A stretch of 53,212 nt of DNA from an uncultured Pseudomonadota bacterium (GTDB lineage Bacteria; Pseudomonadota; Gammaproteobacteria; Competibacterales; Competibacteraceae). The translations under genes were made by a program, and so were the position numbers. The stretch is taken from positions 1 to 53,212 of the forward strand of contig CAIMUS010000338.1 of the NCBI GenBank assembly GCA_903844665.1, written 5' to 3'. Under the pieces are notes generated by a model. That model was not told where the DNA came from and did not search any database. It saw nothing but the letters and a program-made list of their open reading frames with translations. Positions within the stretch are counted from its first letter, which is position 1; each line of letters starts with the position of its first letter. Below are positions 25,131-33,057 of the stretch, piece by piece.

Positions 25131-26120
25131 ATGGACACTGAACATTTAACCCTGTTTGCCTTGAACGCGAGCCATGATTGCGGCGAGCGGATCGCCGCCA
25201 GCCTGGGCATTGCCCTGAGCGCCCACGAAGAACGGGAATTCGAGGACGGCGAGCACAAATCCCGGCCCCTGGTGAATGTGCGCGGCAGGGATGTGTTCGT
25301 GATCCAGTCTTTACATGCCGACGCCGGCCAAAGCGTTAACGACAAGTTATGCCGCCTGCTGTTCTTTCTCGGCTGTTTAAAAGACGCCTCGGCGGCCCGC
25401 ACCACCGCCGTCATTCCCTACCTGGCTTATGCCCGTAAAGACCGCAAAACCCAGCCGCGCGACCCGGTGACGACGCGCTATCTGGCGGCGCTGCTGGAAG
25501 CCGTCGGCCTCGATGGGGTGATCACTCTGGACGTGCACAATCTGGCGGCTTATCAAAACGCCTGCCGCTGTTATTGCGACCATCTGGAAGCCAATCCCCT
25601 GTTCGTGGATTATTTTGCCTCTTTAGTGCCGCCGGATGCCAGCATCACCGTGGTATCTCCCGATGTCGGCGGGATGAAGCGGGCGGAACAATTCCGCCAA
25701 GCCCTGGGCCGGCGCTTGCAGAAGGATCTGCCGGTCGCCTTCATGCAAAAGGCCCGCGCCAAGGGCGTGCTCAGCATCGGCAGGCTGGTCGGCGAGGTGC
25801 AGAACAGCGTGGCCATCATCATCGACGATCTGATCAGCACCGGTGGCACCCTGCTGGGGGCGGCCAAAGCCTGCAAGGATCAGGGCGCGACCCAGGTTTA
25901 TGCCGCCGCTTCGCATGGCGTCTTCGTCGGCCACGCCGACCGATTGCTGGCCGCCGAAGAAATCGAAAAAATCGTCGTCACGGATACCATCCCGCCGTCG
26001 CGACTCGACCCGGAGTTAGTTAAACAGAAGCTGGTGGTGCTGTCCGTCGCCGGGCTGTTCGCGGAGGCGATCCGGCGGATTCATGAGGGGGGGTCGCTGG
26101 TGGAGTTGCTGGCCACTTGA
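25131..26120 (+). CDS. Ribose-phosphate pyrophosphokinase family protein
   Basis: A 329-residue PRPP synthetase-family protein, which would make PRPP from ribose 5-phosphate and ATP. Present are [20 protein letters not shown] (ATP/catalytic loop), [14 protein letters not shown] (metal site, usually DLHA), [15 protein letters not shown] (usually SPDAGG) and the PRPP loop [15 protein letters not shown]. The changes suggest a divergent paralogue rather than the housekeeping Prs. It is divergently transcribed from pstS across 145 bp, so a phosphate-linked role is possible but unproven. Confidence 0.85.
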   Translation: MDTEHLTLFALNASHDCGERIAASLGIALSAHEEREFEDGEHKSRPLVNVRGRDVFVIQSLHADAGQSVNDKLCRLLFFLGCLKDASAARTTAVIPYLAYARKDRKTQPRDPVTTRYLAALLEAVGLDGVITLDVHNLAAYQNACRCYCDHLEANPLFVDYFASLVPPDASITVVSPDVGGMKRAEQFRQALGRRLQKDLPVAFMQKARAKGVLSIGRLVGEVQNSVAIIIDDLISTGGTLLGAAKACKDQGATQVYAAASHGVFVGHADRLLAAEEIEKIVVTDTIPPSRLDPELVKQKLVVLSVAGLFAEAIRRIHEGGSLVELLAT

Positions 26121-26160
26121 ACGAAGCTGTTCTTGAGGTTTGTTGGGAGCCAAGCCATAT

Positions 26161-26190
26161 TGTACAATAAATTGTACAATAAATTGTACA
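26161..26190 (+). promoter_or_regulatory. Three-fold TGTACA operator of a YefM-type antitoxin
   Basis: TGTACA occurs at 26161-26166, 26173-26178 and 26185-26190, spaced exactly 12 bp, each inside a TTGTACA context. TGTACA is the known core bound by YefM/YoeB. It lies 28 bp upstream of the antitoxin start, with AAAGGAGG at 26203-26210 as ribosome site. Confidence 0.75.
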
Positions 26191-26217
26191 TACTCTTTAT
26201 TTAAAGGAGGACCATGA

Positions 26218-26445
26218 ATGAACACTGTAACCTACTCACAAGTTCGAAGCAACCTTGCTAAAACCATGGACAAGGTCTGTGATGATCACTCTCCGATCAT
26301 CATTACACGCAAAAGCCAGCGTTCAGTCGTGATGATCTCCCTTGAGGACTATCAAGCCCGCCGAATGGTTTCGGCTCACCCGCCGCATGCGGCGCATTAC
26401 GCTACGCTAATCGCTACGCTAATGCGCCCTACGCGGGCTGATTAA
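26218..26445 (+). pseudogene. yefM: Truncated YefM-type antitoxin
   Basis: Residues 1-46 (TVTYSQVRSNLAKTMDKVCD, then PIIITRKSQRSVVMISLEDYQ) are the DNA-binding half of a YefM/Phd antitoxin. The C-terminal toxin-neutralising part is replaced from about 26362 by translated REP-like DNA, and no YoeB-type toxin follows. The operator and ribosome site are intact, so a short DNA-binding protein may still be made. Translation of 26440-26520 gave no recognisable toxin remnant. Confidence 0.75.
26391..26428. repeat. REP-like hairpin within the antitoxin 3' end
   Basis: GGCGCATTA (26391-26399) pairs with TAATGCGCC (26420-26428); the loop holds duplicated CGCTACGCTAA. This is a common gammaproteobacterial REP type, and here it forms the new end of a broken gene. 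Confidence 0.75.
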
Positions 26446-26565
26446 GTCCGACAGACTCCTAGCTACTTATGAAGTCATTGATCTGGATCAAAAAGCGGTT
26501 GTATCGATAAAGTTAGCATATTGTTGCATTTCGTACATTTAATACAGTAACAGGGGGCTATGATT

Positions 26566-27210
26566 ATGAAGAAAATCACTGCTACGCTTCTTGGCATGGG
26601 TGCGACGCTGCTGGCGACCACCGGTTGGGCGCTGGATGCGGGTGAAGTCCTGGTGCGCGTGGGTCCGGCGGGAGTATTCCCGAATGACCGCGCCACCGAC
26701 TTGAACAACCTGGGTCTTCCCGATGCCAAGCCAAGCGTAGGTAATGCCTGGTCGGCCGGCCTTACCCTGGCCTATATGGCGACCGAAAATATCGGTATCG
26801 AACTGGTGGCCGCCTATCCCTTTAAGCACAAAATCACAGGTGACGGCGCCATCAGTGGCCTCGGTAAAATCGGCGACACCAAACAGCTGCCGCCGACCCT
26901 GCTGGTGCAATACTATTTCCTTCCCAAGGAACACATCAGGCCCTATATCGGAGCCGGCCTTAACTACACGATCTTCTTCGACACCAATGGCAACGCTCCC
27001 GTAAACAGTCTTGACCTGTCCAATTCCTGGGGCTACGCCGGCGAACTGGGCGTCGATGTGGACCTCAACAAGGATTGGTTCATCAACGTTTCCAGCTGGT
27101 ACATGGACATCAAAACGCAGGCAAAAGCCAAAGTCGGCGACGTTACCAGCAAATCGAATGTGAATATCGATCCCGTGGTAGTCATGTTTGCGATAGGCAC
27201 CCATTTCTAG
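26566..27210 (+). CDS. ompW: Outer membrane protein OmpW
   Basis: A small eight-stranded beta-barrel for hydrophobic compounds. It has 214 residues from ATG 26566, preferred over 26560 because the AGGGGG ribosome site is then about eight bases away. The signal peptide is KKITATLLGMGATLLATTGWA. OmpW features are GEVLVRVGPAGVFPND, AWSAGLTLAYMATENIGIEL, PPTLLVQYYFLPKEHIRPYI and the closing DPVVVMFAIGTHF, ending in Phe as outer-membrane proteins do. It is a single gene, convergent with gpsA. Confidence 0.92.
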   Translation: MKKITATLLGMGATLLATTGWALDAGEVLVRVGPAGVFPNDRATDLNNLGLPDAKPSVGNAWSAGLTLAYMATENIGIELVAAYPFKHKITGDGAISGLGKIGDTKQLPPTLLVQYYFLPKEHIRPYIGAGLNYTIFFDTNGNAPVNSLDLSNSWGYAGELGVDVDLNKDWFINVSSWYMDIKTQAKAKVGDVTSKSNVNIDPVVVMFAIGTHF

Positions 27211-27251
27211 GCTGGAGTCAGCCCTCACGCCGCCCGGAATCCGGACAGGGG

Positions 27252-28259
27252 TCAGAAACGCTCCGGTTTCGGATCCCGGGCCAGCAGAATTTCCACCGCC
27301 CGGCGCGGGTCCTCGCCCTGGTGGAGCACCTTGTCCACCTGTTCGGTAATCGGCATTTCCACCTCCAGGCGGCGCGCCAGGCGCATGATTTCCGCCGTGG
27401 TCGCCACCCCTTCCACCACCTGCCCGATGGCGGCGCAAGCCGCCGCCGCCGTCTGGCCGCGACCGATGGCCAGACCGAAACGGCGGTTGCGGGATTGATC
27501 GTCGGTGCAGGTCAGCACCAGATCGCCGACGCCGGCCAGACCCATAAACGTCTCCCGCCGGCCGCCGACCGCTTCCCCCAGCCGGACCAGTTCCGCCAGA
27601 CCGCGGGTGATCAGGGCGGCGCGGGCATTGGCGCCGAAACCCAGACCGTCGGCAATCCCGGCGGCGATGGCCAGGACATTTTTGACGGCGCCTCCCAGTT
27701 CCACCCCGATCACATCCTCGCTGCTATAGGCCCGCACCCCGGAACCGTGCAGCAGCGCCGCCACCCGGCGGGCGAAGGCGGCATCCTGTGAGGCCACCGT
27801 CAGCGCCGTGGGCAGGCCCAGGGCGACCTCCCGTGCAAAGCTGGGACCGGCGATGATCGCCAGGGGATGGGCGGCGCCCAGTATCTCCTGCGTCACTTCG
27901 TGCAGAAAACGGCCGCTACCGTGTTCCAGTCCCTTGGTCGCGCAGGCGATGCCGGTTGCCGGCGCCAGGCAGAACTTAAACTGAAGCAGCATCGCGCCAT
28001 AGGCGGCGCTCGGCGCCGCGACGACGACCACTGGGACATCCTGTACCGCTGTCGCCAAATCCGGCTGCAGGATCAGTCCAGGCGGCAGGGGAATACCCGG
28101 CAGATAGCAGCGGTTTTCCCGCTCCTGTCGCAGTTGTTCCAGCTTGGCGGGATCGCGGCCCCACAGCCGGACCGCCTGTCCGTTGCGAGCCAGCAACAGA
28201 GCCAGCGCCGTGCCCCAGGAGCCGGCGCCCAATACGGCCAGCGAGCCGCCTGCGGTCAT
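27252..28259 (-). CDS. gpsA: Glycerol-3-phosphate dehydrogenase (NAD(P)+)
   Basis: Makes sn-glycerol 3-phosphate from dihydroxyacetone phosphate for phospholipid synthesis. The start at ATG 28259 is chosen 5 bp after secB, giving 335 residues; the longer ORF extends into secB. Motifs: dinucleotide-binding AVLGAGSWGTALA, CATKGLE, IAGPSFAREVALG, catalytic Lys in GVELGGAVKNVLAIAAGIAD, and GLAGVGDLVLTCTDDQSRNR. It is last in the operon rhodanese-grxC-secB-gpsA, the order usual in gammaproteobacteria. Confidence 0.96.
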   Translation of the reverse strand: MTAGGSLAVLGAGSWGTALALLLARNGQAVRLWGRDPAKLEQLRQERENRCYLPGIPLPPGLILQPDLATAVQDVPVVVVAAPSAAYGAMLLQFKFCLAPATGIACATKGLEHGSGRFLHEVTQEILGAAHPLAIIAGPSFAREVALGLPTALTVASQDAAFARRVAALLHGSGVRAYSSEDVIGVELGGAVKNVLAIAAGIADGLGFGANARAALITRGLAELVRLGEAVGGRRETFMGLAGVGDLVLTCTDDQSRNRRFGLAIGRGQTAAAACAAIGQVVEGVATTAEIMRLARRLEVEMPITEQVDKVLHQGEDPRRAVEILLARDPKPERF

Positions 28260-28264
28260 ACGGG

Positions 28265-28717
28265 TCAGTGCTGCGTAATCGTCTGCTGCTCCTGTTGCAG
28301 CCGCTGCAGATAGATGGCTTCGAAGTTGACCGGGTTCAACAGCAAGGGTGGGAACCCCGCTTTGCCGATCAGCGCGGCCAGCGCCTCGCGGGCGAAGGGA
28401 AACAGGGTATTGGGGCAAAACGCGCCCAGGACATGTTGTAACTGCTCATCGCTCAGGCCCTGGATGGCGAACAGCCCGGCCTGTTGAATCTCCACCAGAT
28501 AGGCGGTCTTGTCATCGATCTTGGCGGTTACCGTCAGCGTCAATACCACTTCGTGCAGGTTTTCCGCCACGGCGGTGGTATTGCTGCCCAGTTGTACATT
28601 GATCTGCGGCTGTCCCTGGTCGTTGAAGATCGACGGGGCGCTGGGACATTCCAGAGAAGCGTCTTTCAGATAGATTTTCAGGATTTCCAATTGCTGGGCG
28701 GGTCTTTCGTCGCTCAT
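28265..28717 (-). CDS. secB: Protein-export chaperone SecB
   Basis: Cytosolic chaperone that keeps preproteins unfolded and delivers them to SecA. The 150 residues are typical. Conserved segments are LEILKIYLKDASLECPSAP near the start, EVVLTLTVTAKIDDKTAYLV and the SecA-contact region AFCPNTLFPFAREALAALIG. It lies between grxC and gpsA. Confidence 0.96.
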   Translation of the reverse strand: MSDERPAQQLEILKIYLKDASLECPSAPSIFNDQGQPQINVQLGSNTTAVAENLHEVVLTLTVTAKIDDKTAYLVEIQQAGLFAIQGLSDEQLQHVLGAFCPNTLFPFAREALAALIGKAGFPPLLLNPVNFEAIYLQRLQQEQQTITQH

Positions 28718-28798
28718 AACGGATTCTCGTTGCAGTTGCCGGAACCGGGGTTATACCTGGATGGCGGTCAGGATGCAAAGGTTTTCGAGGCGCAGGCG

Positions 28799-29056
28799 TC
28801 AACCCGTGCCCAGCAGCGGATCCAACCGGCCGCTCCGGTCCAGTGCGGCAAGATCATCGTAACCGCCGATGTGAACCGTATCGATAAAGATCTGCGGCAC
28901 CGTGTTTCTGCCGCTGCACTCCTCCATCTCCCGCCACAGTTGCGGGTCCCGGTCCACGTCCAGCACGGTATAGCTGACCCCTTTCCGGTCCAACAGGGCG
29001 CGCGCATTCCGGCAATAGGGGCAAAGGGCGGAGGCGTACATGATGATGTTCGGCAT
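28799..29056 (-). CDS. grxC: Glutaredoxin 3
   Basis: Glutathione-dependent disulfide oxidoreductase, 85 residues. Active site CPYC (residues 12-15 in YASALCPYCRNARALL), cis-proline TVPQIFID and GSH-binding GGYDDLAAL are all present. It sits 7 bp after the rhodanese gene and about 80 bp before secB. Confidence 0.94.
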   Translation of the reverse strand: MPNIIMYASALCPYCRNARALLDRKGVSYTVLDVDRDPQLWREMEECSGRNTVPQIFIDTVHIGGYDDLAALDRSGRLDPLLGTG

Positions 29057-29063
29057 GGCGCGC

Positions 29064-29489
29064 TCACTTTCTGGTCAGCGGCAAATTGGCGTCCTTCCAG
29101 GCGGCCAGGCCGCCGTTCAAGGCATGCGCCGCAGTGAAACCCTGCTTCTTGAGCAGGGCGCATACCCCTTCGGCGCTGGCTCCGGAATCGCAGCAGACGA
29201 TGATGGGTCTATCCTGGTGTTTTTGCAGTTCCTGCAGCCGCTTCTGCACGTCGGCAGCCGGTATATGCAGGGCCCGGGGGATATGGCCCGACTTGTAGCC
29301 GCCGCCATCGCGGATATCCAACACCACGCCATCCTGCTGATTGATCGACAGCAGCGCCTGCATGGGCGTGACGCTGGTCACGCCCCGCAGCTTACGCCAG
29401 ACTTCATTGCCGATCAGCCAGCCCAGTACTACGATAAGCGCGACGAACAGATACCAGTTGGTCGCGGCGAACTCGAAAAATTCCGTCAT
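29064..29489 (-). CDS. Membrane-anchored rhodanese-like protein
   Basis: A 141-residue protein with one N-terminal membrane helix (NWYLFVALIVVLGWLIGNEV) and a rhodanese domain (GVVLDIRDGGGYKSGHIPRA, then IIVCCDSGASAEGVCALLKK). The catalytic cysteine is in the VCCDSGAS loop. It resembles the YibN-type proteins usually found beside grxC and secB. Sulfur transfer is inferred from the fold; the substrate is unknown. Confidence 0.9.
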   Translation of the reverse strand: MTEFFEFAATNWYLFVALIVVLGWLIGNEVWRKLRGVTSVTPMQALLSINQQDGVVLDIRDGGGYKSGHIPRALHIPAADVQKRLQELQKHQDRPIIVCCDSGASAEGVCALLKKQGFTAAHALNGGLAAWKDANLPLTRK

Positions 29490-29498
29490 GATGTCCTC

Positions 29499-29672
29499 TC
29501 AGGTTGGCGAGGAATGGGATGGCTGACGCGCGCAAAAAACCTCCCGCATCAGCCCGATCAGGCGCAACGTACGGGCATCGCCCACCCGATAATAGACTCG
29601 ATTGGCATCCTTGCGGGAGGCCAGAATGCCCTTATCCCGCAGGATGGCCAGATACTGGGAGATCATGCTCAT
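29499..29672 (-). pseudogene. 5'-truncated ArsR-family repressor
   Basis: The frame encodes only the second half of an ArsR/SmtB winged helix: MISQYLAILRDKGILASRKD, then NRVYYRVGDARTLRLIGLMR. The first helices (about 35-40 residues expected before SQSMISQYL) are missing. Upstream DNA (about 29674-29770) is unrelated and shows weak inverted repeats (CCCATTCT and AGAATGGG) that could bound a small insertion. The gene is probably dead. It ends 10 bp before the rhodanese gene. Confidence 0.7.
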
Positions 29673-29955
29673 AGTCGATACCCATTCTGTACCATCATCG
29701 TGACCGTAGCTCCTGCGAATAGAAGTATGTTCTAAAATGAGCATACATTAATAGAATGGGATTGAGAAGTTATCGCCGTTGTGTCCGTATTTGTGCCCGC
29801 TGAGGGAGATAGCATGAACTTGCTGGCACGCCGTAACCCGACAGCGAGGTGGCGTCCACTGGCCTTGCCGTCTGTTGGCCGGCGAGGACGCCGGCGCTCC
29901 CAGGGGACAAGCCGGCGCCTCCCACTTTTAATTGCACCCAATCCGCCAGGCAAGG

Positions 29956-29984
29956 TTGCCACTGCCGGTATTTTCCGGTATGTT
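29956..29984 (+). promoter_or_regulatory. Candidate promoter of the fluoride operon
   Basis: TTGCCA (29956-29961), 17-bp spacer, TATGTT (29979-29984). Transcription would begin just before the riboswitch aptamer at 29991, which is the expected arrangement. Confidence 0.5.
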
Positions 29985-29990
29985 AATGAC

Positions 29991-30078
29991 TTAAGGAGAT
30001 GGCATTCTCCATTAACCGCCGCACCGGCTGATGATGCCTACAGATTTTCTTCGGGAGAAGGAAGCTGCAGGCATTTCT
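29991..30078 (+). promoter_or_regulatory. Fluoride riboswitch (crcB motif) with expression platform
   Basis: 29993-30043 carries the conserved crcB-motif features: GGAGATGGCATTCTCC at the 5' end, the ATTAACCGCC joining segment, and the hallmark GGCTGATGATGCCTACAG at the 3' end. Downstream, CTGCAGGCAT (30065-30074) can pair with the aptamer's own ATGCCTACAG (30034-30043) with one mismatch, followed by a T/C-rich stretch. The two folds exclude each other, so fluoride binding should block the second hairpin and turn the genes on. The next gene is crcB, as expected. Confidence 0.9.
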
Positions 30079-30157
30079 CTGTCTCACTCCTCCTTAGCGC
30101 TCCTGCTCCTCGCCTTCATCCCGAAGCGCGCAACGCCTTCAAACCACACGGGGTGAT

Positions 30158-30553
30158 ATGGGTTTCTCTGCGTTTCTGGCTATCGGCATCGGCGCGGCGT
30201 CGGGCGCCTGGCTGCGCTGGGGGTTGGGCATGGTGTTGAATCCCCTGTTTCCGACCCTGCCGCTCGGCACCCTGGCCGCCAACCTCCTGGGAGGCTATCT
30301 GATGGGGATTACCCTCCAGGTCCTCATCCAGAACACCGCGCTGCCGCCTGAACTCCGGCTGGCGATCACCACCGGCTTCCTGGGCGGACTGACCACCTTC
30401 TCCACCTTCTCAGCGGAAACCGTCACCCTGCTGTTGCGTGAGCAATACCTGTGGACGCTGACGATCATCCTGAGCCATGTGCTCGGCTCGATCGGTATGA
30501 CGCTGGCCGGAGTTGTTACCATCCAGTTACTGACCACGAGGAGTGCATCATGA
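30158..30553 (+). CDS. crcB: Fluoride ion channel CrcB/Fluc
   Basis: Small dual-topology fluoride exporter of the inner membrane, 131 residues with four membrane helices. Family motifs are WLRWGLG near residue 20, GTLAANLLGGYLMG (conserved Asn in the pore) and GFLGGLTTFSTFSAE (Phe box and central Na+ site). The start is ATG 30158. It is the first gene under the fluoride riboswitch and overlaps the DUF190 gene by 4 bp. Confidence 0.96.
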   Translation: MGFSAFLAIGIGAASGAWLRWGLGMVLNPLFPTLPLGTLAANLLGGYLMGITLQVLIQNTALPPELRLAITTGFLGGLTTFSTFSAETVTLLLREQYLWTLTIILSHVLGSIGMTLAGVVTIQLLTTRSAS

Positions 30554-30870
30554 CCGGGACCTTCCTGAAATTCTATGTCCAGGAACACCGCAGACACCAT
30601 GGTATTCTGCTCTACGAATGGTTGTTGGAGCGTGCCAGAAAGCTGGGCATTCATGGCGGGACGGCGCTGCGCAGCATCGCCGGTTTTGGCCGCCACGGCG
30701 TCATGCATGAGCAGCATTTTTTCGAGTTGGCCGGCGATATGCCGATTGAAGTGGAGTTCGTGGTCAGCGATGCGGAAGCGGAAAGCCTGTTAAACCTGGT
30801 GAAACAGGAAAAAATCCAGGCGTTTTATCTGAAGATGCCGGTTGAATACGGCCTGCTCGATGGGAAGTAA
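30550..30870 (+). CDS. DUF190 family protein
   Basis: A 106-residue cytoplasmic protein of DUF190, often found beside crcB; the fold resembles PII-like proteins. Visible are LKFYVQEHRRHHGILLYEWL, GIHGGTALRSIAGFG and the closing KMPVEYGLL. It starts at ATG 30550, overlapping the crcB stop (ATGA). A regulatory role over the channel or the co-transcribed transporters is plausible but not established. Confidence 0.9.
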   Translation: MTGTFLKFYVQEHRRHHGILLYEWLLERARKLGIHGGTALRSIAGFGRHGVMHEQHFFELAGDMPIEVEFVVSDAEAESLLNLVKQEKIQAFYLKMPVEYGLLDGK

Positions 30871-30905
30871 GCCTAAGTAACGCTGACCACCGCAGGAGGT
30901 GAAGC

Positions 30906-31340
30906 ATGGAACCCGAGTGTATTTTCTGCGCCATTGCGGCGGATCGAGCGCCAGCACAGCGCATTTTCGAGGATGACCTGTCCTATGCGATTTTGGACAT
31001 CAATCCCTTGAGCCAGGGTCACTGTCTGGTGATTCCCAAACGGCACGTGCCCTGGTGGCACGAACTGACCGAAACCGAGACCACCAGTCTGTTCAACGCC
31101 GCCCGGATAGTCGCCAGGCGGATGATGACGGTTTTCCAACCCGATATGGTAACCCTCTACGCCCGTGGCCGGCGGATTCCCCATACCCATCTGTTTCTGG
31201 TGCCGACGCACAGCAGCGACCCGCTCGATCGATTTTTCAACGCGCTCGAAAAGTTCCAGGAAATGCCTCCCGAACTGACGCAACTGCGGGAACCGGCGGC
31301 CATGCTGGAAACCGCCCGTCTGCTTCGGGAAAATGAATGA
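30906..31340 (+). CDS. HIT-family nucleotide hydrolase/transferase
   Basis: A 144-residue histidine-triad protein: CIFCAIAADRAPAQRIFEDD at the start and the motif IPHTHLFLVP. The first two histidines are kept, the second being the expected nucleophile, but the third position is Phe. A ribosome site GGAGG precedes ATG 30906. Its place in a fluoride operon is unusual; nucleotide or pyrophosphate metabolism disturbed by fluoride is one possible link (inference). Confidence 0.88.
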   Translation: MEPECIFCAIAADRAPAQRIFEDDLSYAILDINPLSQGHCLVIPKRHVPWWHELTETETTSLFNAARIVARRMMTVFQPDMVTLYARGRRIPHTHLFLVPTHSSDPLDRFFNALEKFQEMPPELTQLREPAAMLETARLLRENE

Positions 31341-31386
31341 ACGCGATTCTCCGCATTGACAGATTGGTTACCCAAGAGGATCGACA

Positions 31387-32607
31387 ATGACAGACATCTA
31401 TGCCCTGGCGGCGCTCTGGCTTGGCTTGGCGTTGATAGCCACCCTGCTTTCAATCTGGCTCAGAATCGCGACGGCGCTGTCCGAGATTGTCGTCGGCACC
31501 GTGGCCCAACTGCTGATCGGCGCCTTGGTAGGTGCGGCGGTGCTGGGAACGCAGGAACCCTGGATCAAATTCCTGTCGGGCACGGGCGCCATTCTGCTGA
31601 CCTTCCTGGCCGGCGCCGAGTTGGACCCGGTGATCTTCAAGGCGAAATGGAAAGAGGCTACGACGGTCGGACTGATCAGCTTTCTGGCGCCCTTCTTAGG
31701 CTGTACGGCGGCCGCCTGGTTCTTGCTCGACTGGAGTAAGGAAGCCAGTTGGCTGGCCGGCATTGCGCTGTCCACCACCTCCGTGGCGGTGGTGTACGCG
31801 GTGATGCTGGAGTTCGGCTTTAATACCACCAATTATGGCAAAACCGTGCTGGCCGCCTGTTTTATCACCGATCTGGGTACGGTGCTGGCGCTGGGCTTGA
31901 TGTTTGCGCCGTTTACCTACAAGACGGTGATTTTCGTGATGGCCAGTCTGGTCGCCTTTACTGTCCTGCCCTGGCTCACGCCGCGCTTTTTCAAGCGGTT
32001 TGGCGACCGGCCCTCGGAACTGGAAGCCAAGTTCCTGTTGTTATGCCTGTTCGGGCTGGGCGCGCTGGCCACCTGGGCGGACAGCGAAGCCGTGCTGCCG
32101 GCTTATGTGGTCGGCATGGTGCTGGCGGGCACCGTGGGCAAGGACCATGTGCTGATCCGCCGCCTGCGGACGCTGACCTTCGGGTTATTGACTCCGTTTT
32201 ACTTTATTCGTGCCGGCTCTTTTGTCTCGCTGCCGGCGCTGATCGCCGCCCCAGCAGCCTTTTTTATCCTGTTCGCGGCCAAGATGGTGACCAAGTTTGC
32301 CGGCGTCTATCCGGTCACCAAACTCTACCGCTCTCCCCATCAGGAAGCCATGTACACCACGCTGTTGATGTCCACCGGTCTGACCTTCGGCAGCATCTCC
32401 GCGTTGTTCGGGCTGTCGCACGGCCTTATCGATCGGACTCAGTATTCTTTCCTGGTGGCGGCCGTGATCGGCAGCGCCGTCATCCCCACCCTGATCGCCA
32501 ACGCTTTTTTCCTGCCGCACCATCTGTTACGTAAACCCGCTGCAACGGCGGCGCCACCGGTTTCCCGAGAAGCGCTTGCAAACCCGTCGTCCACCCTCCA
32601 GCCCTGA
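31387..32607 (+). CDS. Cation:proton antiporter (CPA2 type)
   Basis: A 406-residue membrane protein with about 12 helices, related to KefB/NapA-type antiporters. Diagnostic stretches are LLTFLAGAELDPVIFKAKWK, GIALSTTSVAVVYAVMLEFG and AACFITDLGTVLALGLMF (the conserved Asp of the ion site). There is no C-terminal RCK/TrkA domain. Sodium/proton antiporters are known members of fluoride-riboswitch regulons, so a role in pH or ion balance during fluoride stress is reasonable. Confidence 0.88.
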   Translation: MTDIYALAALWLGLALIATLLSIWLRIATALSEIVVGTVAQLLIGALVGAAVLGTQEPWIKFLSGTGAILLTFLAGAELDPVIFKAKWKEATTVGLISFLAPFLGCTAAAWFLLDWSKEASWLAGIALSTTSVAVVYAVMLEFGFNTTNYGKTVLAACFITDLGTVLALGLMFAPFTYKTVIFVMASLVAFTVLPWLTPRFFKRFGDRPSELEAKFLLLCLFGLGALATWADSEAVLPAYVVGMVLAGTVGKDHVLIRRLRTLTFGLLTPFYFIRAGSFVSLPALIAAPAAFFILFAAKMVTKFAGVYPVTKLYRSPHQEAMYTTLLMSTGLTFGSISALFGLSHGLIDRTQYSFLVAAVIGSAVIPTLIANAFFLPHHLLRKPAATAAPPVSREALANPSSTLQP

Positions 32608-32617
32608 GGATATCGTG

Positions 32618-33040
32618 ATGGTCGAGATCAAAAAAATTCTGATTGCGCACGACGGTTTTGAATCCGCCGGCAAAGCCTATCTTTACGCCCTGGATCTCGC
32701 CGGGAAATACGGCGCTGAGTTGCTGGTGCTGGCCGTCGCCAGCCCGCCGGAGTTTGCCGAGGACGTCGAGACCGAAGCGGTTCTGGAAAACGCCCAGGAG
32801 CATTACGACCAGTTGTTCGTCAGCCTGAAAGCACAGGCCGCCATCGCGGGTCTGGAGCCACGCTGCGAAGTCGTGGTGGGACATCCGGCGGAGCAGATCA
32901 TCTATCGCGCCGAGCAGGAAGATATCGACCTGATCGTGATGGGGCATCGCGGCAAGACTTTCCTGCAACGCTGGCTGTTGGGATCGGTCACCAAACGGGT
33001 GATCAGTTATGCGCACTGCGCAGTGATGGTCATTCGCTAG
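32618..33040 (+). CDS. Universal stress protein UspA family
   Basis: A 140-residue single UspA domain: KKILIAHDGFESAGKAYLYA, VVVGHPAEQIIYRAEQEDID and the ATP-binding signature LIVMGHRGKTFLQRWLLGSV. The start at ATG 32618 follows GAGGA at 32605-32609 and lies 10 bp after the antiporter stop. Its function in fluoride stress is unknown. Confidence 0.92.
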   Translation: MVEIKKILIAHDGFESAGKAYLYALDLAGKYGAELLVLAVASPPEFAEDVETEAVLENAQEHYDQLFVSLKAQAAIAGLEPRCEVVVGHPAEQIIYRAEQEDIDLIVMGHRGKTFLQRWLLGSVTKRVISYAHCAVMVIR

Positions 33041-33057
33041 GCCGCGGAGCAACTGAC

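Noticed and set aside
29781-30239. A 152-codon plus-strand open frame
   Set aside because: It covers the promoter, the fluoride riboswitch and the start of crcB in another frame, and its translation shows no protein-like features.
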